Counted from the first letter of the stretch, positions 16,093-26,500 are shown. The stretch is 34,635 nt of DNA from Rubrivivax sp. (GCA_027487585.1 JAIYDH010000340.1:1-34635), one strand, 5' to 3'. The notes: a model not told the origin generated them from the sequence alone. Numbers and translations are program-made.

Positions 16093-16904
16093 TAGTACTG
16101 CGCCACTTGTTTGAGGTGAAACGGGGCGGTATGGGCCAACTGGCTAGCATTCAAGTCCAATCGACTTTGATGGCGCCACACCGCTTGGCCTAGCAAGAGA
16201 GTCCCCTCGTTGTTCGAAATCTTGAGTTTCGCCGATGCATCTGCAATGAGTTCGAACAGGGTGGCATCCGCTCGCCAAGCTTCTTCAATGCATTCCGAGA
16301 ACGTGACGCTCGAAACGCCCTTTACCTGCTGGTCAAGGTTTTGTAGTGCCATCTCGAAGAATTGAAGATTCTGTGCCAGGGGCTGAGGAATCTCCCTGTC
16401 TGTCAGGAGAATCCACGTCACCCCTCTTCGATTCCAATACATTCGTTCAAGGAGCAGCTTTTCCATGGTTCGCTCGTCTAGATCTGCCTCAGGTTTCACA
16501 GCAATTGCGATGAGCTGAACCCCGTCTGGTTGCTTTTTGGATATCAGGATGTCGGTCGTCATCACGACAGGCACATCTGTGCCGACGTACTTGGGGTGCA
16601 CTATTCCAAGCTTCCTCGCGGTGTCCTGGGTTTCGGTCCACGGCAGAAGCGCGTACTGCTCCCTGATATCGATAACGTCCTTGGAAAACTCTGCAATTAG
16701 ATGTGCCCAAAACTCTAGTGTTGAAAGGTAGTGGTGAATCCGTCCGGTGTTGGGGCTGTGAATCATGTTCGACGAGCCGACAGAAGGCACGTCGCGAACG
16801 AAGAAGAACGGCTTGTAGTTGTTCGCCGTCCCTTGACCAAAGCCCTGCTTGATCCATTTGAGAACTAACTTGACCGTTGGCCTACGGCTCTTGGTGCCCG
16901 CCAC
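16092..16904 (-). CDS. tnsA: TnsA-like endonuclease subunit
   Basis: This 270-residue partner of TnsB cuts the 5' ends and allows cut-and-paste transposition. The restriction-enzyme-like active site is visible as Glu64 (STLEFW), Asp118 (MTTDILI) and Lys137 (AVKP). The C-terminal half (about 170-270) is the helical domain that contacts TnsC. It starts with GTG immediately after the TAA stop of the upstream IS481-like gene, with no base between them, so coupling is likely. An intact tnsA predicts simple insertions rather than cointegrates. Confidence 0.9.
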   Translation of the reverse strand: MAGTKSRRPTVKLVLKWIKQGFGQGTANNYKPFFFVRDVPSVGSSNMIHSPNTGRIHHYLSTLEFWAHLIAEFSKDVIDIREQYALLPWTETQDTARKLGIVHPKYVGTDVPVVMTTDILISKKQPDGVQLIAIAVKPEADLDERTMEKLLLERMYWNRRGVTWILLTDREIPQPLAQNLQFFEMALQNLDQQVKGVSSVTFSECIEEAWRADATLFELIADASAKLKISNNEGTLLLGQAVWRHQSRLDLNASQLAHTAPFHLKQVAQY

Positions 16905-17525
16905 TTATGCAGCAGGCAGTCGGTGAAGCGCGACCCTCGGTAGAGCTGAAAGCATCAGCTCTACCCTTGATCGGCGTTTCGGGGCGTCGTTGTGCTCGCG
17001 AAGCCATTCGACCAATGCGACATCCCGGTCTGCCGAGCTTCGATACCCCCACCGATAGGCCCACTCGCGTAGAGCTTGATGCGTCACGCTGTCTGCGAGA
17101 CCTTTGGACCTAGGGCTCAGTCTGGGAAATGCCTCGTGCGTGCAGCCCAGCGACATGCAGTTTCGGGCGAAGTCTTTTGATCGAAAGGCTGCGTTGCCGT
17201 CGGTGGACACGAGGCTGACGTCCTCGCCGTTCCGCCTGTAGTACGACACTGCTTTATGCAGAAATTCTTTCGCATGCTTCGATCGGGCATCTGGTTGCAC
17301 AAACGCGAAGGCGCGCAGACTGCGTTCGTGGACTGAAATGAAGAGCACTTCCCTCCCCCACCGGTAGGCGCCCTCTGTCGCGCAGTTCGGGGCTCCGGAC
17401 TCTGCTGCTGTGACGTGGTGCAACCGTGTGGCACTCATGTGCAGCGCACCCAGACGTGGTGGTTGATCGCCACGCCTCCGCTGATTCGGAATGCTCACCT
17501 TGAGCTTCTGAGCTCCTTTTTCCAT
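16905..17525 (-). CDS. IS481-like DDE-domain protein lacking catalytic residues, coupled to tnsA
   Basis: This 206-residue protein aligns by eye with the catalytic half of IS481-family transposases. Shared landmarks are a GREVLFISVHERS strand near 57-69, VQPDARSKHAKEFL near 76-89, STDGNAAFRSKDFAR near 107-121, LREWAYRWGYRSSA near 152-165 and a WLREHND end near 174-180. The first catalytic Asp is Ser31, the second is kept as Asp109, and the Glu position is Asp145. The family TDNG is TDGN. The N-terminal HTH of IS481 is missing. The frame is open throughout and its stop abuts the tnsA start, so it looks like a retained accessory gene rather than a decayed insertion sequence. Function unknown. 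Confidence 0.65.
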   Translation of the reverse strand: MEKGAQKLKVSIPNQRRRGDQPPRLGALHMSATRLHHVTAAESGAPNCATEGAYRWGREVLFISVHERSLRAFAFVQPDARSKHAKEFLHKAVSYYRRNGEDVSLVSTDGNAAFRSKDFARNCMSLGCTHEAFPRLSPRSKGLADSVTHQALREWAYRWGYRSSADRDVALVEWLREHNDAPKRRSRVELMLSALPRVALHRLPAA

Positions 17526-17630
17526 GTCGTCGCCTTCGCGAAGTTTCTATAGGGGAAGGCTAGGACAAACCGACGCGACTCACCACGTAAGATCAAGGCG
17601 GCTCGCCGCCGACTTTTTTCCGCGCGCCAC
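17526..17630. promoter_or_regulatory. Divergent control region between transposition operon and right cargo
   Basis: These 105 bases separate the minus-strand transposition operon from the plus-strand 426-aa gene. They contain a 10-bp palindrome CTTCGCGAAG (17534-17543) and one lone GGACAAA resembling half of a transposon-end site. No convincing -35/-10 pair is visible, so the promoters are inferred only from gene layout. Confidence 0.4.
17597..17619 (+). terminator. Terminator-like hairpin just upstream of the 426-aa gene
   Basis: GGCGGCTCGCCGCC can form a short GC stem with a CTCG loop. It is followed after GAC by six T residues (17614-17619). It sits 11 bases before the ATG of the next plus-strand gene, so it could attenuate transcription into that gene or stop leftward-derived readthrough. 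Stem length is modest. Confidence 0.4.
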
Positions 17631-18911
17631 ATGAATAGTGCTCGCGACCCCGCTGATCAAGGTGAACTGTTGCAACTGGCCCGTGAGCTTCGGGCACGGT
17701 TCGCAATCAATCACTTCAAGCGGGCGCTGCTTGGCCACCGCCATGTGCCCGGCAAAGCCCAGGGCGATGAGGTGTTTGGTGTCATGGAGCGACGCGGATG
17801 GCAACTCGCTCCGCGGCAACTGCGTGGTCACCCCAATTTCAACGTGCTTGGCTGGATCGCCTTCCGGCTGACTCAGCGAAGTTGGGAAAACTGGTTCGGC
17901 CACCAGCCCCTCATCCCGCGACAAGGCAAGATGGCAATGCTGGATGCCGCCGCCCTAAGCGTCCTGCGTTGGCGACGGCCTGCCGATGGAACGGAGTGGC
18001 GGCTACCGGCGAACTTCTACCTTGATGCTGTTCATGGCGGGCTCCTCAGTGAGCTGTTGGCGGATTCAGACGCTTCTGCGCCCACCCTCGACCTGCTCTT
18101 CTCAAGAGCGAGGGCGTATCGGCCTCTGTCGGCTTGGCACCTTCACCTGGATGCGCTTGAGGTCAGGGCGTTCAGGGCCGACTGGAGGGGGTTGCCGTGG
18201 CGAGCTGTTGTAGACGTCGCCTGCATGCGCATTCTTGAGGAGTTGCATCGACTCTGGCGCCCTGGCAATGGGACGATCTACGGATCGCTAAGTGCGAAGT
18301 CCGGGCGATTCTGGGACCTTAAGGAAGACGAGATTCGGACGCTGCTTGAACGGTTCTCAAGCCCGGAAGTCGCACCGGAGGTTCACTTTCTGGGTGATCG
18401 GTCGCCGAACTGGATTTGCTTGGGAGTCGATACGGACATCCCGCCCGCTTACACGCATCACCTTCTGTTCGCTCTTGGCGCCGATCGTGACTTCGCGCGG
18501 GAGGATAGGCTGGCGGCGTGGGCGATGGACCTTGCAACGGCAGCGCTGGTCGCAAACTCGCTGGCTGGCAAGGATCAGCAGGCCTTGCGCGGTGGTCGCA
18601 TGTTCACCAATGGCAGGATTCTCGCGTCGGCCCTGGATGCGCTCATGCTGGCCGAGTCAAGCGAGGTCGCAAGTGAAGGCGATCACGAAGTAGCCCATCT
18701 GACCGAGTACAGGCTCGAGCTGCGGGCCGCGATGGACTTGACTGGCGGTGATTGGCATATGGCAGGGGTCTCGGCCCTCGGAGACGCTCGTCGTGCCTAT
18801 CGCACGGAGATGGCGAGCCTCGGCATCGGCCCCAAAGACATCGCTGCCTTTGCCGCTTGCACAAGCAAAGGTGCGCCCCGCATCTTCAGGGGGCAAGAAC
18901 CTCCGTGGTAG
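17631..18911 (+). CDS. Unrecognised 426-aa protein
   Basis: I do not recognise this family. The protein is soluble-looking, Arg/Trp-rich and mostly helical, with no signal peptide, membrane segment, P-loop or zinc motif. Landmarks are GHPNFNVLGWIAFRLTQ near residues 65-81, FYLDAVHGGLLSELL near 127-141 and GGRMFTNGRILAS near 321-333. No Shine-Dalgarno is visible before the ATG at 17631; the next good start is not obvious. It faces the PLD gene with only 6 bases between stops, so it is a separate transcript from the DISARM-related array. It could be a cargo defence gene or an element-maintenance gene. Confidence 0.6.
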   Translation: MNSARDPADQGELLQLARELRARFAINHFKRALLGHRHVPGKAQGDEVFGVMERRGWQLAPRQLRGHPNFNVLGWIAFRLTQRSWENWFGHQPLIPRQGKMAMLDAAALSVLRWRRPADGTEWRLPANFYLDAVHGGLLSELLADSDASAPTLDLLFSRARAYRPLSAWHLHLDALEVRAFRADWRGLPWRAVVDVACMRILEELHRLWRPGNGTIYGSLSAKSGRFWDLKEDEIRTLLERFSSPEVAPEVHFLGDRSPNWICLGVDTDIPPAYTHHLLFALGADRDFAREDRLAAWAMDLATAALVANSLAGKDQQALRGGRMFTNGRILASALDALMLAESSEVASEGDHEVAHLTEYRLELRAAMDLTGGDWHMAGVSALGDARRAYRTEMASLGIGPKDIAAFAACTSKGAPRIFRGQEPPW

Positions 18912-18917
18912 CTGGGC

Positions 18918-20270
18918 TCAAACGCCGATCTTGACGTTGTATCCAAGCGCCCGCAGTCCCTTGCTAGTGCGCATGTTCCGTGGCGGGAACTCATCTGGGC
19001 GGGCCCAGCCGACAACCTCCCCAAGGCTACTGAGGCCGATGTGAGGGATTGCCCACTGGTCGCTTCGGATCGCGTTCCAGAGCCGGGCCGCGACGCTTCC
19101 GTTGCCCCAGACGACGTAGTTCAACAGGTCGAGCACTGTCTTGTCCTCGCGTGACCTCTGCCGCCAGAGCCATTCGCCGAACTTCTGAACCTTGTCGTCG
19201 CTTGCCTGCGGGCTATCAGGTAGCCCAAGATGCTCGTTTTCTTGCTTGATGGCGTGGTCGCGGATCGCATGCACGCGCGAGATCGCATCCACGAACTCCT
19301 CCTCGCTCAACTTCAAGATCCGGTCGTGCGCCAGGAGCTCGTACAAGCGCGGAGACCACTCGTAGATCGTGCGTTCTTCGAAAGAGTGATCGAAGTCGGC
19401 GGCATGCCACCAGTCCAATGCATCTCGCAGAGCCATCTCCGGGTTCTTGGAGTTCCTGGCGAAGAACTCCTCGTAAGGGTGACGGTTTCCGTCCTTGACC
19501 AGCTTGTAGTAGTAAGCGTGCAGGAATTGATCGGCCTGAACCCCAGGGGCGATCGATGCGTCGATCCAGCCTGGCTTCGCTCCTGCTGCGGAGACCCTGG
19601 CTGCAATGGAACGCATCACCTGCAGTGTGTCGTTCCAGTCTTGCTCGAACTTGTGAAAGCGCTTCTCGGACGACCGCTTCGTGTCCACGAACACCAAGCC
19701 CTGGTTCTTCGGCAACAAGCGGTCCTTGTCGAATTGCTGCTCAAGCCCGTAGTCTCGCTTCGCAAGCTCAGAGCGGCGATCCGCAAGACGGACCTGCTCC
19801 TGGTAGATCTCCTTGGTCAGCGGCCGCGCGCGGTCATCCACTTCCTCGAAGAAATGCAGTAGCTCCCGCTCCATGCCTGTCTCGACAAGCTCGTCATGCG
19901 TCAGGAAGGTGCCGGCTTCGATGTTCGATATCCAGGCTCGGTCAGACAGATTGGCGGACCCGATGTACGCGCCGGCATCGACCCACCATATGACCTTCGC
20001 ATGCAGGATGTCGGGCACCAGCTTGCAGTCGAAGTTCGGGCTGGCCTTGTCGAGAAACCACTTCAGAACCGGCGGATCGACGGCCACGGTGTAGTCATAC
20101 CGGCCGAAGAACTCCAGTGGCTTCAAGTGCTTTGCGCAAGCCTCGAACAGCTGGAGGTTGTCGCGGTTGGCGTAGGCGACGGCCGCCCGAACACGCGTGC
20201 AGGGCTCGATGACCTCGGCGAGAAGGTTCTGAAGAAGCTGCTTGTTCAGCGGGCCCGCGATGAAGCGCAT
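18918..20270 (-). CDS. Phospholipase D-like nuclease (DrmC-like role)
   Basis: This is a 450-residue protein. One HKD-type motif is visible: His90 and Lys92 (LHAK), Asp98, then GSANLS at 104-109. The Lys-to-Asp spacing is one residue longer than the textbook HxK(x)4D. A single copy implies an active dimer. The C-terminal about 250 residues are a helical extension I do not recognise. PLD nucleases cleave nucleic acid phosphodiesters and occur as DrmC in DISARM. It follows the DUF499 gene by 23 bases and has AGGAA about 10 bases before the ATG, so it is the last gene of the array. Confidence 0.82.
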   Translation of the reverse strand: MRFIAGPLNKQLLQNLLAEVIEPCTRVRAAVAYANRDNLQLFEACAKHLKPLEFFGRYDYTVAVDPPVLKWFLDKASPNFDCKLVPDILHAKVIWWVDAGAYIGSANLSDRAWISNIEAGTFLTHDELVETGMERELLHFFEEVDDRARPLTKEIYQEQVRLADRRSELAKRDYGLEQQFDKDRLLPKNQGLVFVDTKRSSEKRFHKFEQDWNDTLQVMRSIAARVSAAGAKPGWIDASIAPGVQADQFLHAYYYKLVKDGNRHPYEEFFARNSKNPEMALRDALDWWHAADFDHSFEERTIYEWSPRLYELLAHDRILKLSEEEFVDAISRVHAIRDHAIKQENEHLGLPDSPQASDDKVQKFGEWLWRQRSREDKTVLDLLNYVVWGNGSVAARLWNAIRSDQWAIPHIGLSSLGEVVGWARPDEFPPRNMRTSKGLRALGYNVKIGV

Positions 20271-20293
20271 CTCGGTCAGTTCCTGCTCGCCGG

Positions 20294-23200
20294 CTACTCG
20301 GCCTTCCAGCCCGCCTTGACCTGCGCGAGGACGGCGTTTACCTTGTCCACCACCAGCTGATCGACCTGATTGCCATCTCCGATCTCCACGGTCACGCGAA
20401 TGCGGAACGGATGTCCGGCGGTCGCCTCCCGAAGTGCATCGATGTTGTCGGCGAGATCCTGGACCTCGTGGGTCTGGAGGTCAGCGCTTGCAGCCTTGGA
20501 CCCGTAGTGCTTGGTCGGGGGCGGCTGCTTGGCCTCACTTTTGCGGGTCACGATCTTGACCGCAGCGGCACCGCCGAGATCGCAGGGCCATGCGCCGGAG
20601 TCCAGTGCACGTTCGATCAGCCCCAGCCTGAAGGCCTCGTCAAGAGCGCCGACGACCCGCGTCCAGGGCAACACCTTGCCCACTTTCGACGACAAAGCGG
20701 CATGAATAAGGTGCGCGTTGGTCGCTTCGCCCTGCCATGCTGTGGGCAACTGCGCCGGCAGCACGTCGACGCTGGACAGCGGCAACGGTGGCGGAAAGAG
20801 TTGCGCCGTTTCGTTGACGAAACCTGCCGGGACATCCTCCGCCAGCACGCTAACCGTTCCGTTGACCAGCCAAATCCGGCCTCCCTTGACGGCAGCGCCG
20901 ACCCCATCGGTGATTGCCTGCGCTGTTGCGGCCGGAATCAACAGGTTCTCGGTGTAGCCGCCCTTGTCCACTTCGACGAAGTGCGTGCCCGAGAAGTACG
21001 CCGAGAGATCAGCCAGCGTCACCGGCTCCTTCTCCCACAGCTTAGGCAACTTGCTGGGTGCCAGCAGCGGCGGATCCAGCTCGGACAGCACTGCGGCATC
21101 GGAGAGGACAACTTCCAGACTCGAGTCCTGGATCGCGTTGTCATCCGGGCGGCACTTCCAGAACGTCCGAGTTGACTTGTCGGCACGGGTTACCCGAAGC
21201 ACGAAGTCACCGGCCTCGCAGCCCTGGAGCAGGGTCTCCAGAATGGATGCTCGGTTCAGCATCTTTGGCAATTTGGCGGTCGCCGCGAACGCGCCAACAA
21301 GGTCCTTGACGAAGCGCGCCTTGTCACCCGAGCTCCAGAGATCAAAGGGTCCGCCTGGCAGCAAGGCTTCGGCGTTCACCGCAGAGCTTTCGATCCGCAG
21401 GCGCTTGTCCGCCACCATCTTCGGAAACAAGGGATCGTTGTCGACATTGATGCGATACGCAGCCACGTCGTTGCCGTCGTTGACCGTCACGGCGAGGCAG
21501 TAGGCCATGACGATCTGCGACACCATTTCGCCGCGCGCAGCACGGACATTGCCTTCGAGGCGGGTCGTCGCAGCGGTATCGATGTCGCTGCGCTCCTTGA
21601 GCATCTCGCGGACTTTCTCCCAGCCGAGCAGGTCGCGGACCTTCTCGCGGGCGACATCGATGCCCTCCTTGGACGGCACCGCAAGCACAACCGCGTTACG
21701 GTTCTGCGCGCGCGGCTTCTCGGGCCCGGTCGTCTCATCGATGAAGCGCTTGGCCTCTGCACTGGGCTTTCCGTTGCTTGCCGCTTTCGGCCCCAGCACG
21801 GCATAGTGGAACTCGCCGTCGTCCTCGATGTCTGCTGGGCGGGCCGGCAAAACGTGCACCTTTGCACCGGCGCCGCGTGCGCCTTCCGTCAGCTTGCCCG
21901 CGCCACGGATCTCCTTCTCCAAGACCTCGTCGACCATGGTGGCGCTGACGTTCTGTCGAGCGTCGTGGTGCATCTGCTTTAGGTTTGGCTTGGACCCAAG
22001 ACGCCACACCTTCGGCAGGCCACCTTCGCGGTCGCCCGTGAACGTGTCGTCGAGATACCAGGAGGCATCGGACCAGCGCGACAAGCCCTTGTCCAGCTCG
22101 ATCCGGTCGGGCGCACCCACGCCGATCAGCACCTTGAGGTCACGCGTGGTGGCACGCTGTCCAATGGGCTGCGAGTGAAGAAAGGTCGCCATTACCGCTT
22201 GCTCGACTTCTCGCTGTTGAACGCCGAGTAAGCTGTCCTGTGCCTTTCGGGCGTGGACCAACTCGGCCTCCAAGATGGCCGTCCAGTTCTGGCGGCGGCC
22301 TTCGTATTGCTCCAGCTGCGCCACATTCGCCAGCTCGCGCGCCGCAACGCTCAAGCCATCGGCCTTCGGCTCGACCAGGAAGATCTGCACGCCTATCAGC
22401 GGCTGCTGGTCCCACTTGACTGCATCACGCAACGCTGAGGCCAAGGTCTTCAGGATGCCGCGCGTTTGTTGGAAGCCCTCAAGCTGCGTCCACTTCTGAT
22501 AGAGGGTCTCGATCAATGAGGGGTGGAAGGGGTAGGCGTCCGTGTACCGCTTCTCCTCGGCCGCGCGATTCTTCGCCGTGTACTCGTCGATGCTCTGAAC
22601 GCCTCCGAGCGCACCGAACACCTGGCTGGGCCACTGCGATCGGTCGGTGTAGCTTTCCAGCTTGAGCAAGCGTCGCCGCAGGATCTCCGGAACGTCCTGG
22701 CTTTCCACCGGCTGGATGCCCTCGTCGGCGACCCGCTTGAACTCGTCGTACAGCTCCTTGCTGATCTGCTTGCCCAGCTCGTCCATCTTGCCGGGGTCAG
22801 ACGCCAGCAGCGAGGCCACCAGGCAGCACTGCGGCACCTTGGCCACTGCCTGGGTCAGGCTGTGCATGAACTCGCGCATGCGGCCGATCCACGCGGGATC
22901 GGTGTCAGCCATCACGCGCACAAACCACAGCACCTCATCGAACAGGATCAGCACCCCCGACCCGTCTTTCCGGGCGAGCTTGAGCAGGTCCTCCATCACG
23001 CCGGTTGCTGGGGGCGTCGCGCGCTCTGTGCCGTCGTCCTTCAGCAACTTCATGCCAGCCGGGCCGGCAAGCTGCCAGGCAATCGCGCTCCAGGGCATCT
23101 TGATGGTCGCCACACTGCCGTCGGGCGCAGTGACCTCCATGCCCTTCTCCGCGTCCAAGCGGTCGAACACCACCGAGGCCACGCGCGCCTTGGGTAAGCC

Positions 23201-23575
23201 CGCTTCAAGCGCGCAGTGCGCCTTGAACTGCTGTACCGCTGGGACATCGGGCAGGGTCGCCGGATCGCGAACCAGGTGCACTAGCGTGATCAGCGAATGC
23301 GTCTTGCCGCCGCCGAAGGTCATGTGCAGCTGACGGACTGCCTTCTCTGACTTGCCCGACAGGCGATGCGTGACGTCTCGCGCCAGGTCGCGCAACTTGA
23401 CCGTGGGGTAGGTGAGCGCGAAGAACTCCTTGGCGTCGTGGTAAACGCCCGGGTTCCGGTTCATCACGACGTCGTACAGGTCCGCAGCAAACTGCTTCTG
23501 CGACAGTTCCTGGTTGGTGATGTCGTCGCGCAACTGCACGACCCGGTGCCAGGGCTTGGTGGTGGTCTTGGCCAT
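20294..23575 (-). CDS. DUF499-family ATPase
   Basis: This 1093-residue P-loop ATPase has Walker A FGGGKTHS (87-94) and Walker B VLILFDEV (about 208-215). This pattern is characteristic of DUF499 proteins, which pair with DUF1156 methyltransferases in defence clusters. The middle is helical; the C-terminal part has a hydrophilic domain ending in FRIRVTVEIGDGNQVDQL. The start at 23575 has AGGAGA 8 bases upstream and lies 18 bases after the methyltransferase stop. The role is unknown; it may translocate or remodel DNA for the associated nuclease and methylase (inference). Confidence 0.88.
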   Translation of the reverse strand: MAKTTTKPWHRVVQLRDDITNQELSQKQFAADLYDVVMNRNPGVYHDAKEFFALTYPTVKLRDLARDVTHRLSGKSEKAVRQLHMTFGGGKTHSLITLVHLVRDPATLPDVPAVQQFKAHCALEAGLPKARVASVVFDRLDAEKGMEVTAPDGSVATIKMPWSAIAWQLAGPAGMKLLKDDGTERATPPATGVMEDLLKLARKDGSGVLILFDEVLWFVRVMADTDPAWIGRMREFMHSLTQAVAKVPQCCLVASLLASDPGKMDELGKQISKELYDEFKRVADEGIQPVESQDVPEILRRRLLKLESYTDRSQWPSQVFGALGGVQSIDEYTAKNRAAEEKRYTDAYPFHPSLIETLYQKWTQLEGFQQTRGILKTLASALRDAVKWDQQPLIGVQIFLVEPKADGLSVAARELANVAQLEQYEGRRQNWTAILEAELVHARKAQDSLLGVQQREVEQAVMATFLHSQPIGQRATTRDLKVLIGVGAPDRIELDKGLSRWSDASWYLDDTFTGDREGGLPKVWRLGSKPNLKQMHHDARQNVSATMVDEVLEKEIRGAGKLTEGARGAGAKVHVLPARPADIEDDGEFHYAVLGPKAASNGKPSAEAKRFIDETTGPEKPRAQNRNAVVLAVPSKEGIDVAREKVRDLLGWEKVREMLKERSDIDTAATTRLEGNVRAARGEMVSQIVMAYCLAVTVNDGNDVAAYRINVDNDPLFPKMVADKRLRIESSAVNAEALLPGGPFDLWSSGDKARFVKDLVGAFAATAKLPKMLNRASILETLLQGCEAGDFVLRVTRADKSTRTFWKCRPDDNAIQDSSLEVVLSDAAVLSELDPPLLAPSKLPKLWEKEPVTLADLSAYFSGTHFVEVDKGGYTENLLIPAATAQAITDGVGAAVKGGRIWLVNGTVSVLAEDVPAGFVNETAQLFPPPLPLSSVDVLPAQLPTAWQGEATNAHLIHAALSSKVGKVLPWTRVVGALDEAFRLGLIERALDSGAWPCDLGGAAAVKIVTRKSEAKQPPPTKHYGSKAASADLQTHEVQDLADNIDALREATAGHPFRIRVTVEIGDGNQVDQLVVDKVNAVLAQVKAGWKAE

Positions 23576-23593
23576 CGATGGTTCTCCTTGTCC

Positions 23594-26500
23594 TCATTCC
23601 AAGCCGAGCGGGGCTTGAGCGGTACTGCCGACTTGGCGCAGGTAGTTCTGCAAGCGCTCCAGGATCGAGCACTCTTCCGTGCAGCCCTCTGCGCGGCTCT
23701 TCTCGATCAATGCCTGGATCAGCTGAATGAACACCTGGCTGCGGCGCAGCGCACGGCTGTCCAGAAACTCATTGACCTTGACGACGTCGCCCGCTACCCA
23801 GAGCTGCATCAGCTTGTGTACCTGGTCGATCAACGGAATCGCGCGGCCGCTGGCCGTTTCCATGCCAAGCGAGCGGTGCTTCCGAGCGCGCCAGTCCCTG
23901 AGCTTGTACTTACCGCCTCCGCCCGACGACGGCGACTCATCGGCATCACCGTCCTCGTCTTCGTCAGCGTCTTCTTCGTCTTCTGCCGCTGCCGCGCTGC
24001 CGCTTCGCACGAGCAGTTCGTACTGGTCGGTCAGTTCACGCTCAGACAGGCCACAAGACACGGCGTACAGGATGCACGGCCCGGCCGGCGCCTCCTTGAG
24101 ACCGAAGTCGTTGCGGTGAAGCAGGTAGTAAGTCGTCACATCGTCCAGCGGATGGTCGCCGGGCGTTGGCTCGCCCTGACCATGAGACAGCACGCGGCCA
24201 ACGACGAAGTCGACCACGATGCGTCTGACATGCCCCAGGAAGTCGGTGACCGACATCAAGGCGCCTGGCTCAGACGCTTTCTTCACTGCCGGATAGCGGC
24301 TGTACGACTCCAGCGCCGGTCCGGTGGCTGCCCAGATGAAGTCAGGCCCGCGAATGCCAGCGTCCCAAAAATCGCGCAGCTTGGTCGTGATGCTGGCCTC
24401 CATCTCCTTGAGCACCTGGGTGTCCCACCCGGCGCGTGCCAGCGGATCACGCTTCCTACAAACCAGCCACACTGACGACGCAAGCGCAGCTGATCCTTGT
24501 GCACGCATGCGCGCCGCCTGCTCGGTCTGAATCGGCCAAGACCCATCGACGACAAAACCCGCCTTGATGATGGCTGACACCAGCGTTTCCCAGGCATCGG
24601 GCTGTTTGTGTGCAAACACGATGACTAGGCGGCCTTCTGGGCGAAGCGCGGTATGGCATGCCTTGAAGGACCGAGCCATACCTTCTTCATAGTTGCGCTT
24701 AGACGCCTCACGGTTCCCACCAAAGCGTGACGAGTCATCGATCAGTTCGCCGTCGTTCGTGTCGTTGCGCCACTTCGGGCCGAGGGGGGCATCAAATGCC
24801 AGCCGATAGGCGTCTGACACGTCTGCGAGTTGGCGCCGGTCCCAGACGTAGAAATAGTCCATCAAGTCCGAGTACGGGATAGCGTCGTAGTACGGTGGAT
24901 CGGTGACGATGACGTCGAAGGCTCCCACCTCGGGGCACTCGATGGCACTCTGGTTGAGTACCTTTGGAATCGGTGCGACTGAATTCGCCGCGCGCAGGAT
25001 CGTTTCGATTGACTCGGCAACCGCATCGAGGCACATCCACCATCCACCACGCACGCTGTTGATTGGGGCCGCTTCGCTGAAGTCCCAATTCATGGGAAGG
25101 GCAAAGCGAACGAAGGTGTGTCCAATTGCCTCGACGCTGGTGATCCACGCCAGGATGCTGGAGTTGAAGTCGAGCATGCGGTCGAAGCCGCATTGGAGGT
25201 AGGCAGAGAGTGCCTCGATCTCGGCTGTGTCGTAGCCGGCCTTGGCCAGCTCATGGCGCGCTTCCCGGATCGTCTTAACGAACGTGGCTAGAGATACGAG
25301 CTGCCTCGGCGAGAAGATCTTGTGCCAGAGATCAAGGCCATACAGCGGCGCCGTGAAGGCGGAGCCGCCACCCTCGCGACTGGAGCCCATTGGAACCAGC
25401 TCTTCCGGCAATCCGAAGGGCACGCCCGCGAAGGCCCGCTCGAGCTCGGACTTCGCCGCTGCCGCAACTTGGATCTCGTGCATCGTTGGCAGTCGGTACT
25501 CCTTTCCTGCCATCCCATCCACAACGACACACGTAATCACGGCACCCAGACGATCCATGCGGCCGGCTAAGCGGAGATCCTCTGAGATCATGATGGTGCC
25601 GCAGCAAGGGCAAGTTACGCCTGAGCGACTCATCGTCCCTTGCCCGAGCTTCTTGTCGTACTCGCGCCGTTGCGCCGCGTTGCCACCTTGGGTCTTGGCG
25701 TCGGTGTCGATCCCGAACTCCACACCGCTGCGATCCCCGCGCGGCCGCATGGTCAGTACTACCCGCTTGTTTTCCTTCTTGGCGAGCCAACGTGTCTTCA
25801 GCAGGGGCACCTCAGCCCGGCAGGCCTTACAGCTGACTGTTCGCGCCCAAAGATACGCGACGGTGGGTTTTGCCACCCAGCGTGGATTTGTCGGGTTGTC
25901 GAGATACGCTGCGTCGAAGCCTGTGTTCAGCATCTCGACTTGATGCTGGCCAGCGTCGTTGAGCGGCACTCGCTTCAGCGGCTCGTCTACATCAAGATGT
26001 ACGCGCCGATACGGCTTGACGGAGCAGTACTCGGCATAAGTCGGGTACAGCGTTGCGAGCTCCTCGCGGGCCTTCTCCAGGACCCAGTGGCCCCACGCCC
26101 TGACATGCCACGCCAAGCCGGCCTGCATGAGATCGGAATCGACCTCTGGGCGCTCGAGCAAGCTCAGATTCTCACCACGTTCCACCGTCTCCATGACGCT
26201 GGAAGGAGGCAGGACTGCCTGCTTGGTCTTTGCATCCCGAAGATGGCGCTTGATCTGCGCCGGCGTCATGTCCTTAGCCTTGAGGTAGCCCGTCATGAAC
26301 GTCTCGTCCGTGCTGACGAATGCCGGCAGCGGTCGATTGAAAGTCGCGTGCCGCTGCGGGTACTCCAACGTGCACCGGAGCACCAGCCACGCGACGGGAT
26401 TGATGTCCACCGCGGTCACGTCGCAGCCCAGGCGCATCGCTTCCAAGGGAATGGCACCGCCGCCAGAGAACGGGTCCAGTACCTTGGGCTGACGGCCACC

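Noticed and set aside
17562..17568. GGACAAA near the transposition operon as a third transposon end
   Set aside because: It is a single half-match without the TTGCCC half or neighbouring copies, so it does not support an internal end.
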